Assembly: GCA_014607495.2 (NCBI GenBank)
Contig: CP053156.1
Location: 7,502,001-7,566,000 of the forward strand
Length of the DNA stretch: 64,000 nt
Reading direction: 5' to 3'
DNA from: Carposina sasakii
Lineage: Eukaryota; Arthropoda; Insecta; Lepidoptera; Carposinidae
Of this stretch, positions 45,578 through 54,619 are shown piece by piece. Both the position numbers and the translations under genes were made by a program. Below the pieces are notes generated by a model, which saw only the letters and a list, made by a program, of their open reading frames with translations, did no database searches and was not told the DNA's origin. Each line of letters begins with the position of its first letter. Position 1 is the first letter of the stretch.

Positions 45578-48442
45578 TTATATAGAATTATTAGACAATC
45601 TAAAATCTTTAATATGCCAATCCCCAATACTCTTCCCAGACATATCTTGTAAAGTAAACACAAGTGAAGATTTCTTAGCGATTATCTTACACTTTTGAAA
45701 TTTAGGAGCTAATTTCTTAGCAAAATGAGCACCTTTATCGCTTAAGAAATAAGTACGTTTCCAAACTATATCACCCACATTGTACACTGCTTGTTTCCTA
45801 CGCAAATTGTAACGCCTCGCATTCTTTTCGTGGCTGTGGAATAACGCCAACTGAACGTCGTTAAAGATCTTCGATAACTCGCCTATATTCTCAACATATT
45901 CATCGCGAGGCCTGAAAATTACATCATTTGGATTTATATCCGATGCAGACTCATAAAACGAACCGCTGGAAACCAATTCTCTGCCATAGACTAGAAAAGA
46001 CGGCGTATACTTAGTCGATTCATTGACTGAATTATTAAGTGCGAATTGAATTTTAGGGAGATGGACATCCCATGTGCGATGATCATCGTTGATATAAGAT
46101 GATATAGCTGTGACAATGGTTTTGTTATAACGTTCAACGGTATTAACCTGTGGGGTATACTTTGGAGTAAAATTAATATTAGGAACTTTATATTTAAGAA
46201 ACATATTATTCAATTCCTTACTGATAAACTGACAACCATTATCTAACACAACATACTGCGGCACTCCGTGTACTAAAAAAACTCCATCTTCAAGATACTT
46301 CGTTACAGCTGCAGCTGTTGCGCGCCTTAATGGAAACAAAATACTATACTTAGAAAAACAACAACATACTACAAAAAGGTAAGAATGCTGTTTTCGAGAA
46401 ACCGGTAACGGACCTACTAAATCGATAGATATCATTTGGAAAGGACGAATACACTCTTTAGCCTTGCCCATGAGACCCAGCGTGTTGTGTGATGGCGCCT
46501 TATATGCTAAACAGACGTCACACCCAGCGCAGAAGGTAACGGTATCTTTATACATACCAGGCCAGTAGTATCTTAGACAAAGTCTTTTGTATGTTTTGAA
46601 AATCCCGAAGTGAGCACAAGTCGGTTCTGCGTGATTAGACTTTAAAATATTTGCCCTTTCCTCCTGATAAATGACTTCTTTCCATTCAAATTCAGAGACC
46701 AAAGCATTATTACTACACATATAACGATACAACTTTCCATCACGGATATTGTAATTAGGAAAACTAGAAGGAGAATTTAAGCAACCATTAAAAATATTAA
46801 GATACCACTCGTCGGTCGTAACGGGTGGCACTATAGGTTTTACAGAAATAGCAGCTAACTGAGGTGCACGGGACAAGGCATCCGGAATGACGTTATCTTT
46901 GCCCTTACGATGAACAATGACGAAATCAAATCCTGACAATCTAACCCCCCAACGAGCCAAGCGACCTGTAGGATTTGATAAGGACAAAAACCACTTCAAC
47001 GCTGAATGATCAGTGATGACGGTGAATGTTTTCCCGTTCTCAATATAGCATCGCCAATGCTCCAAAGCCACAAGTACTGCAAGTGCTTCTCGTTCTGTAA
47101 CGCTGTAATTGCGTTCAGCACCCGACAGTGATCTGCTCATGAAAGCGATTGGACGTTCAATACCATCTACCATTTGAGTCAACATGCCGCCTATACCATA
47201 ATTACTGGCATCAGTGTGAACCTGAAATGGTAATTCAAATTTTGGACAACTAAGTATGGGAGTACTCCCTAAACAACTTTTTAACTTCTGAAACGAATTT
47301 TCAGCTTCCTCGGTCCACTTGAAAGGTGGTGCATTTTTCCTTGATGACGTTAAGGCATTTAATGGACCAGCAATAGTGCTGAATTGAGGAATGAAACGAC
47401 GATACCACGAAGCTGTACCTAAAAATCGCTTCACCTCCTTTTTTGATGTAGGCGTAGCGAACTGCAATATAGCCTCAACCTTTTCTGGATCAGTACGAAG
47501 ACCTCTCGCATCTATAACGTAGCCTAGATACTTCAAATTGTCACGAAAGAATTGACATTTTTCATAATTAATAGTTAAATTAGCCCCGGTAAGCTTTTTA
47601 AGAACCCTCAGAAGTAAGTAAACATGTTCCTCAAAAGTGCTGCTAACAACAATTATGTCATCTAAATAACAAAAAACCCTTTGCTCGAATTCTGGACCAA
47701 ATAAGGTATCCACCAGCCTCTGTTGAGTTGCTGGTGCGTTAGTAAGCCCAAAAGGCATAACATTAAATTGAAAAGTCCCTCTACCAGGAACATAAAAAGA
47801 AGTTTTTTCTCGATCTGCAGCGCGTAACGGAACCTGCCAAAATGCTTTAGATAAATCAATAGAACTCAAATATCTAGCGTCTCTAAGGTTATCAAGAATT
47901 TCGGAGATGTAAGGTAAACTATAAGCATCCTTCTTAGTTAACGAATTTAATTTACGACTGTCCAGACAAAAACGAGGCTTGCCATCCTTTTTTCCAACGA
48001 CTAGCACCGGGGAAGACCAAGGACTCTCGCCAGGTGATATGACCTTCAAACGTAACATCTCGTCAACCTGTTCTGCGACTATCCTCTGCTTCTCCGGCGA
48101 TAGACGGTAACACCGCTGTCTGATTGGCTCGGCGTCGCCTGTATCTATACAGTGGGTAACAATATTAGTTCTACCTAAACCTTTACAAGACTCAGAAATT
48201 TGAAGAAATTGGTTAGTGACATTATCTGCTAACTCCTTCTCGACTTGAGATAATGAATCATACGGCTGCAGATGAGTAGCTTCCATATCTAAATGCGATA
48301 TGGTAGAGAATTGAAATTTATTAAAAGTAGTAAAATTAATTTTAGGTAAGTATTTAGGACAAATAGAGAATGTAGACCAAAAGTCTACACCTAGAATAAG
48401 TGGTGAATCCACTTGTGGAATAATGAAAGCCCTAAGACAATG
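45578..48442 (-). CDS. pol: pol (protease tail, reverse transcriptase, RNase H, integrase), copy 4, open
   Basis: Copies element RNA into DNA and integrates it. The frame is open from the RTE junction to TAA at 45578; there is no natural ATG, because the upstream protease is cut by the RTE insert. Counting from GTG at 48412 (944 codons): ILGVDF of the protease tail 6-11; RT with LDSRKLN (150-156), IDLSKAF (185-191, D186) and YLDD (249-252); RNase H with HTDAS (D401), TEREA (E440), TDHSALKWF (D468) and PDALSR (D511); integrase zinc region H594, H601, C628, C631; catalytic D664, D724, E760 (35 residues between the last two); C-terminal DIVWKRTYFLS type domain. All catalytic residues are present. 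No chromodomain or env follows. Enzymatically plausible but disconnected from gag. Confidence 0.95.
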   Translation of the reverse strand, partial: HCLRAFIIPQVDSPLILGVDFWSTFSICPKYLPKINFTTFNKFQFSTISHLDMEATHLQPYDSLSQVEKELADNVTNQFLQISESCKGLGRTNIVTHCIDTGDAEPIRQRCYRLSPEKQRIVAEQVDEMLRLKVISPGESPWSSPVLVVGKKDGKPRFCLDSRKLNSLTKKDAYSLPYISEILDNLRDARYLSSIDLSKAFWQVPLRAADREKTSFYVPGRGTFQFNVMPFGLTNAPATQQRLVDTLFGPEFEQRVFCYLDDIIVVSSTFEEHVYLLLRVLKKLTGANLTINYEKCQFFRDNLKYLGYVIDARGLRTDPEKVEAILQFATPTSKKEVKRFLGTASWYRRFIPQFSTIAGPLNALTSSRKNAPPFKWTEEAENSFQKLKSCLGSTPILSCPKFELPFQVHTDASNYGIGGMLTQMVDGIERPIAFMSRSLSGAERNYSVTEREALAVLVALEHWRCYIENGKTFTVITDHSALKWFLSLSNPTGRLARWGVRLSGFDFVIVHRKGKDNVIPDALSRAPQLAAISVKPIVPPVTTDEWYLNIFNGCLNSPSSFPNYNIRDGKLYRYMCSNNALVSEFEWKEVIYQEERANILKSNHAEPTCAHFGIFKTYKRLCLRYYWPGMYKDTVTFCAGCDVCLAYKAPSHNTLGLMGKAKECIRPFQMISIDLVGPLPVSRKQHSYLFVVCCCFSKYSILFPLRRATAAAVTKYLEDGVFLVHGVPQYVVLDNGCQFISKELNNMFLKYKVPNINFTPKYTPQVNTVERYNKTIVTAISSYINDDHRTWDVHLPKIQFALNNSVNESTKYTPSFLVYGRELVSSGSFYESASDINPNDVIFRPRDEYVENIGELSKIFNDVQLALFHSHEKNARRYNLRRKQAVYNVGDIVWKRTYFLSDKGAHFAKKLAPKFQKCKIIAKKSSLVFTLQDMSGKSIGDWHIKDFRLSNNSI

Positions 48443-48443
48443 A

Positions 48444-49258
48444 CAAGAGTCAATTGGTCGTCATATGGATTAAACATAAACGGTGAACAGCTAACGCATC
48501 TGCGCTTTGCCGACGACATCGTAATCCTGTCAGAATCTCACCAAGAACTGCAACACATGCTCACCTCACTAGACGAAGCTAGCAAAAAAATAGGATTGCA
48601 CATGAACCTCTCCAAAACAAAAGTAATGACGAGCAGAGAAGAGATCCCAATAACTCTAAATAGTACTAAAATAGAATATGTTAGCGAGTATATATATTTG
48701 GGTCAACTGATAGCATTCCACGATGCCACCACAAAGGAAATAGATCGTAGAATAGCCAACTCGTGGAAGAAATACTGGGCAAACAAGGATATATTCAAAA
48801 GTCGTTTACCAATACACCTGAAAAAACGCTTGATGGATAACACAATACTACCATCCTTACTCTATGGATGTCAGACATGGGCACTGACTAGAAATCTCGT
48901 ACAGAAGATTGTCACCTTCCAAAGGGCGGCAGAGCGCTCGATGATGGGTCTCAAACTAAAAGACAAAATCAGACACGTAGAGATACGACAAAAGACAAAA
49001 GTCATTGACGCAGCTAAGATGCTCTGCAGACTGAAGTGGAGGTGGGCCGGACATCTCGCGCGAGCTACAGACGGCAGGTGGAGCGAACGCGTCGTACACT
49101 GGTATCCTAGAGATGCGACCAGAGCGAGAGGACGACCCCGAAGGAGATGGTGCGATGACGTGGTAGAGGTTGCCGGTGCTACCTGGACCCGCACAGTACA
49201 ACAACGACACACATGGAAAAACATGGAGGAGGCCTTTACCCAACTTTGGGTGCCCTAA
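48444..49258 (+). pseudogene. C-terminal part of RTE reverse transcriptase (copy 4)
   Basis: A remnant of a non-LTR reverse transcriptase. It opens with VNWSSYGLNINGEQLTHL, followed by the catalytic RFADDIVILSES box (about residues 30-41). Next comes the thumb region with IYLGQLIA, then GCQTWALT, then the RTE C-terminal part CRLKWRWAGHLARATDGRW and GRPRRRW, ending LWVP-stop. The endonuclease and the first RT motifs are missing. The open frame extends 31 bases upstream into gypsy sequence by chance. Copy 4 alone has an R in place of G at the TSGEE motif (48635). Confidence 0.88.
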
Positions 49259-49313
49259 TATAATAAATATTTCAATATTGTAATTTTTATAATTTTAATT
49301 TTAATTAAATATA

Positions 49314-50394
49314 CAACGTGTTAATGAAAAAGCGCAAACCCTGAAATTAGTTTGTTCAGAATCGAGAGTATAATCGATTCCACTAATAAAAAATAGGGGT
49401 CAAATTTTAACCAAAAAAATATTTTAATTACGCCGTGTTTTATCTCTTTTTAACTCTATCCTTACGGCGAGGCTAATGACCTATCTGCACCTTCATCAGC
49501 GTGTGAAAGGTTATTACGTTTTCCTGAAATGCGTAAAAAGAGATAGGAAGTGCGCGGGGCGACGCGAGGGGCGGGCGTTGTTGTCGACAGCCATGCCACT
49601 CGAACGAACTACTTTGACCTAGTTCGGCCGGCGCTTGCGTCACAGGTGAATGTATTTACGAAAAATTCGCATGCGCGAACGTTTCGTCATCATGGCTTAT
49701 CAGTACACAAATACGGAGTATTGTGAAATGGTTCGGATGTTAGCTCGGTGCAATGACAGTGGTGATGCCCCAAGTAATGTGACAGAACTTGAAACCAAAA
49801 TTAGAACGGCATTTGTGACTGTTAAAATGACACTGAAGTGCTAAATTCACTCACAAATAACCTGAGGAGACGTGTTAGGCTGTGTATTCAACGTGGTGGT
49901 AGACAATTTGAATCGTTCCTGTAAATATCTGAACTTGTAAGTAGAAAGTAATGTAAATTTTATGTAATAACTTGATTCAAATCTTTTATACACGCCAGCT
50001 ACCTGTTATTTCGGTCATGATAATAAAATAAGCATTGTGGTAAGTTACCAGTCCAAAGCCTGGAAGAAGTGTGAGTGATGGAAACTTTTGAATCAATTGT
50101 TTTTAAGATAATGATACTTACCTTACGTACCTATGATTAACTACGTCGGTCGGCGCCAAGCGGCAACGTTGCAATATGAGTTATACTGAATGCGAATTGC
50201 GGCGGCACGCCAAGCGGCAACGTCGCGCGTTATTAACATAGACTTACTAATTTGCAATAAAGACAAGAAAACAAAAAAAAACTAATATCTTCGTCAAAAA
50301 TCCACGAAAATTAAATTTAATAATTTATATAATTCTTTTATAATAAAAATAAGTTGGGGTGTCTGAGGGTTTGCGCTTTTTCATTAACACGTTG
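49314..50394 (+). mobile_element. Tc1/mariner-like (IS630-type) DNA transposon remnant, only in copy 4
   Basis: 1081 bp bounded by perfect 29-bp terminal inverted repeats beginning CAACGTGTTAATG, flanked by a TA duplication (49312-49313 and 50395-50396). The empty site AAATATATATTG is seen in copies 1, 2, 3 and 5. TA target duplication is the mark of the Tc1/mariner group. Inside is only a decayed coding remnant, so it is non-autonomous. A short repeat CGCCAAGCGGCAACGT occurs twice (about 50154-50169 and 50209-50225). Confidence 0.85.
49650..49924 (+). pseudogene. Transposase remnant: N-terminal HTH-like and C-terminal pieces
   Basis: The frame at 49650-49844 includes MAYQYTNTEYCEMVRMLARC from about 49692, which resembles the N-terminal helix-turn-helix (DUF4817-like) found at the start of many arthropod mariner-type transposases. 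In another frame, about 49826-49924, TNNLRRRVRLCIQRGGRQFE then SFL-stop resembles the C-terminal end of the same kind of protein. This suggests that the catalytic DDE/D middle was deleted and the two ends brought together. Family resemblance is recalled, not searched. Confidence 0.45.
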
Positions 50395-50548
50395 TATATT
50401 GAAGTAAATTGTAATTGTAGTAGTAGCTATATTTTTACTATGAATAATAATATAAATAATATGCATGTATTTAATTAATTTTATTAATAATATGGAAATT
50501 TGTAGTGTTAATGATATAGGGAAATAAAGGCTATTTTATTTTATTTAT

Positions 50549-51871
50549 TTATTTAAGACAATGAGTAGAACCTTCAAAAATAAAATTTAAATCTAAATAA
50601 CCTAACGAATACATGCGCTGACCACCAGCCGCAGTTACAAAAATATTATCGGCGGTCTTAATGTTAAGACCCCTATCAACAAAAACCTTATGAAAGTTAT
50701 CACCTAAAATGGTGATTGCTGAACCTGAATCTAATAGACCCTGAAGCTCGATATCAGGATAGCCTTCAAATCCAACCTTAACATAAGGACGAACGTCACC
50801 AACAGGAATTTTATTAAAGATAGTGGCCACCCTATAAGACTGGAAAAAATTACGTATTGTACTTAGCCAGTTTGACCATTCCTCGCGATCAAACTTAGGT
50901 GGACTGGGCGACGCACTATCGTTGACTAGTTTTTTTGACTGTGACGCAACACCCTTACATTTAGGACAATTACTAATGGCGACACCTTTTTCGCCACATA
51001 CCCTGCATACTAATGTCTTTGCACAAGTAGGACAATTTAAAATAGAAAACCCGTCTAAACCGCATTTAAAACATTTCAATTTTCTTGAGGAACCTAATGA
51101 ATTGATTGCATTACATTTATTAATATTGTTATTATTATTAAAATTACTACGACCCTTGCTAGACTGGTCATAACCATAGGCAAATTCAGGTGCAACCTTA
51201 GAAGATAGTGATGTCGACGGTTCCACAAAATCCGCCGAACGAGCCATAACAGTCTCGTACCTCTTGCAGATGGTACGCAATTGCATAACTGAATTAACCT
51301 CAGTTGATGTAGCTAAAACATTTGAATAGCAAGGTCTAATATTATTAAGTAAAATTTCCAATTTATCCTCTTCCGAAATAGGTTTTGACAAACGACTAAA
51401 CATGCCATGCATAATCGCAATGTATATCGACATGCTCTCTGACCTACCCTGAGTGCGCTCCCTAATCTCCTTAAGCAGCTTGTAGTCGTAGTTAGGAATA
51501 TCGAACTCCTCTTTCATAGAATCTACTAACTGCGACCAATCGGAGATATAATCTCGCACCGAGCGGAACCAGTGTAACGCGTTATCAGTAAGTAGTTCAG
51601 GCATCATTCTAAAAATACGGTCGTCCGCAACACCACGCGCTTTACGCAACTCCTCGAGTCGCATAAGGAAAGACCGAACACACGATTTTCCGTTAAACTT
51701 GAGCTTGAGGAGCTCGGATAAATTATTGCGATCGCATACCACCGTAATAGAAGGTGCAACGTCATTGCACTTGACACACGGCTCATCCTTCACCGTAGGT
51801 AATGTAGGTGATGAAGGACCAGCCGAAGGATTCGGTGACAAGTATAATGTCGGGGTTGCAGGCCGCGACAT
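50549..51871 (-). CDS. gag: gag-pro polyprotein of gypsy copy 4, single open frame
   Basis: Structural protein plus aspartic protease, 440 codons from ATG 51871 (context AATCAAGATGTC). A proline-rich N-terminus precedes a retrotransposon-gag helical domain (about 55-210, with NALHWFRSVRDYISDWSQL). An N-rich linker (241-252) leads to two zinc-knuckle-like motifs at C267-C270-C280-C283 and C289-C292-C302-C305; in both the usual His is replaced (F275, V297) and a fourth Cys is added. The protease starts near 345 with LLDSGSAITILG (catalytic D381). It stops at 50549 just inside the RTE insert, before the conserved ILGxD box, so the protease is truncated. Here a seven-A run (50930-50936) fuses gag and pro; other copies have six and a stop. 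Confidence 0.92.
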   Translation of the reverse strand: MSRPATPTLYLSPNPSAGPSSPTLPTVKDEPCVKCNDVAPSITVVCDRNNLSELLKLKFNGKSCVRSFLMRLEELRKARGVADDRIFRMMPELLTDNALHWFRSVRDYISDWSQLVDSMKEEFDIPNYDYKLLKEIRERTQGRSESMSIYIAIMHGMFSRLSKPISEEDKLEILLNNIRPCYSNVLATSTEVNSVMQLRTICKRYETVMARSADFVEPSTSLSSKVAPEFAYGYDQSSKGRSNFNNNNNINKCNAINSLGSSRKLKCFKCGLDGFSILNCPTCAKTLVCRVCGEKGVAISNCPKCKGVASQSKKLVNDSASPSPPKFDREEWSNWLSTIRNFFQSYRVATIFNKIPVGDVRPYVKVGFEGYPDIELQGLLDSGSAITILGDNFHKVFVDRGLNIKTADNIFVTAAGGQRMYSLGYLDLNFIFEGSTHCLK

Positions 51872-52299
51872 CTTGATTTGATAAAAATTTTATTTAAATT
51901 TAAAAATATGAAAAAGAGAATGTAAAAAAATTAAAAAAATTAAAAAAAAACACCCCGAAGGTAGTACAAAATTAAAATCCGTTGAAAATAACGCAATATC
52001 TGGATAACTCGCTAAATGAAAAAGGTAGTGAGTGAAACAGAAGAAATAAATATATATATAAAGAATAAAAATACTTATATAATATGCGGACCTGTGAAAA
52101 TAACGGGTACCCAATTTCTTCCAACAACCCCAAAATAAGGGTTGGAGTCTATTGGGTCGCAGTATTTCACCGGGCGTGCCAGGCCGCGAGCACTACTGCT
52201 ATGATATAAAAAAAATACACAAAGCTGCAAAAGTACACAAGATAATAAATATGACTCACCAATCACCTAGAAACCAGGATCAATGTTATATAATAAAAA
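51872..52299 (-). other. Internal leader between 5' LTR and gag, copy 4
   Basis: About 430 AT-rich bases with no gene. The same stretch precedes gag in the other copies (e.g. 42831-43258, 59831-60258). Confidence 0.6.
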
Positions 52300-52312
52300 C
52301 GAGTGGGCGCCA
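52300..52312 (-). other. Primer binding site, copy 4
   Basis: TGGCGCCCACTCG, one base from LTR 5. It matches the recalled tRNA-Lys(CUU) 3' end over the first nine bases. Confidence 0.65.
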
Positions 52313-52313
52313 A

Positions 52314-54022
52314 TGAAACGCTGTCCCCTTCTTCCCCTATTACAGGCAAGAAGTGGACAGGTCCAGTTAATGAATTTAAACAAAAGAAAAACAACGGTAA
52401 AACTAAGTGATTAAAATAAAAAAAAAAAACAATTTTTTGAACACGAGACTAATTTATTAAAGTAACGCGATAACAGGTCGTGGGTGACTAATCCTGGTTT
52501 CTCCGATAAATATTAAAATTGTTTACAAGGTAGGCACGTAACTTTGGCGAGACGTATCCCCGGTAGCAGCCGAGGCAGTGATGCGAAATGTCCGCCGGGA
52601 TGCTCGGCAATCCTTGGAATACTCCAAATTCAATCCAATTCCGAACGAAATCCAATTCCGAACGAAATCCAATTCCGAACGAATTCCAAATCTGGACGAA
52701 ATCCAAATCCGAACTAAATCCTAATCCGGACGTAATCCAAACGTAATCGCCACCGAACCTGGAATTTGACAGATCCGGTGTAAGGCCGTGTGCCTCTTTC
52801 CAAATCTGCCAATCGGGTAACGTCTCCAAATAACAACTCAATACAATTAATATTATCCGATTGGCAGAGACATTTACAAAAGGAAAAAAAAAAACAAAAG
52901 GGAGCTGAGTAGAAAAAAAATAATCCGAATATTCAGATTTAGCAATGAAAAAAAATTAAGAAAAAAGGTAGAAGGTAACTACAAATAATATTTGCAATCT
53001 GAATATTCGGAATAGGCGTTGGGAAAAAAAACACAATAAATAATACTCAATAATATAAAATACATTAGATTATATAAATACAGAATAAAATAAATATATA
53101 CCTATAATTACGAATAATATTATAGAAGAGGGTAGTTATAGGTGCGTAGCTGGTACCTTGGAATCCGGATTATTACATAATAATTCCTTCTTATTTACCT
53201 TTGATTTCAATTAAATACGTTCGTATTTAGGGCTAAACTCAAATATGAACTTAACTCAAGGCTTCCACTAAAATAACGGTCATATTAAAATTGTGAGGTA
53301 GTCAAATAATCTAGATTCCGTCGCAGTACTAAGTGAATTCTAACTAAAATCTAAAATAACAATTAAATAATGGCATTCGTGGATAGCGAATTAGAAATAC
53401 GTATACAATTTATAATTAGGTAGCTATAACACGGTCAGCTAATGAGATATAGTAGCTATCCAGAATCCAGACCAACGATAAGTGCTAGAACACTATTTAG
53501 CACAGCATAGAATATATAAACATTTTAACGAAGCTACAACGCACCTATAATTGCTACACGAAATAAATAGATAAAATATAGCTATATATATTCACTCACT
53601 TACCTAGTTCGAAGTGGCGACACTTATCACAGATTAAATTATTGAGTTGCACTATGGCGACTATTTGAATTGCACAACAGCAGAAAGTAATATTTATAAT
53701 AGGTAAGGAACGAGGAATTAACTTAGGCTTCAAATAGTTCCTAATCCTTTGACACAAGCTTTGGTAATGAGCGACCGCGCGATCGAGGCAACAGGCCTTC
53801 TGTCTGTCCTTCGGCCGCACGGTTATTGACCTCAGCCTAGAATGGCCTTGCCATTGGTTAAAATTTTGATGTCCCCGTTCGGCGTGAATTTTAGAGATTT
53901 TATTACCATAAAAGGTAATCTTGGTGCCAAAAAGACGAAATTCCGGCTAGACTGGCAACGCCCAAAACGTTTTTGAAATATAACGACGGCACCATGTCGC
54001 GGGAATTTTGAACAACGCGACA
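52314..54022 (-). repeat. LTR 5 (shared by copies 4 and 5)
   Basis: TGAAACG...CGCGACA, 1709 bp. Internal features: degenerate tandem units ATCCAATTCCGAACGAA (about 52625-52750); a 12-bp inverted repeat TCTGCCAATCGG (52805-52816) / CCGATTGGCAGA (52857-52868); a 16-bp inverted repeat TCCGAATATTCAGATT (52924-52939) / AATCTGAATATTCGGA (52996-53011), extended by GCAA/TTGC after a two-base bulge; and TGTCGCG/CGCGACA at the right terminus (53996-54022). The inverted repeats could form hairpins in the transcript leader. Confidence 0.92.
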
Positions 54023-54037
54023 TTGCCCCCCCTCGAC
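54023..54037 (-). other. Polypurine tract, copy 5
   Basis: GTCGAGGGGGGGCAA beside LTR 5 on the minus strand. Confidence 0.75.
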
Positions 54038-54619
54038 AGAAAGGTTTTTAGGCGTAGAAGACGACGACAAAACCGCCAAGGACGAAGGAGTAAAAAAAAA
54101 CCTCGGAAACACTCATCAACATACATACGATCCATACATACCATCATCAATCATACATCATATTCATACTATGTGTGAGTTGCTGAAATTGCAATCACAC
54201 TTACTCTGACACAATAGAGATCAGAACTAGAATATTGTTAGGCTGACTCATGATAAGTGATCCTAGCACGAATTTTTGTCCTTAACGATAAGATTCGAGA
54301 ACAATATAGCGATGCCCAGAAGATTAAATATATTAGTTAGGTGCAGGGTCACTAACCGCCCTGCTGCGTTTGATGAGGCCTTAATTAAAAGAAAATTAAG
54401 GTATGAAGAAAAAAAATGGCTTATTTAACAAGTCATCATCCGCTTGAGTGATAAGGCTTTGGGTTGACCTTCCTAAAATACCAAATCTTCGACAACCACC
54501 ATTGATCTCGAACTCGCTGCCAATCTAATTACTCTCGAATAAAATTCCAAAATCACGCTAAACCTATTAAGAAATGAAAGCAAGAAAGTAATAATAAAGA
54601 AAAAATTATAAATGAAAAA

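Larger units (their letters stand above)
48444..50553 (+). mobile_element. 5'-truncated RTE-type fragment inside gypsy copy 4, itself interrupted
   Basis: TSD TAAGACAATGA at 48433-48443 and 50554-50564. The fragment is about 1.03 kb plus a 1081-bp DNA transposon inserted in its 3' UTR at 49314-50394. It ends in the ATTTT/ATTT short tandem tail common for RTE elements. Confidence 0.9.

Noticed and set aside
48413..48443. First 11 codons of the RTE open frame
   Set aside because: They lie in gypsy sequence and the target duplication, upstream of the insertion junction, so are not part of the RTE protein.
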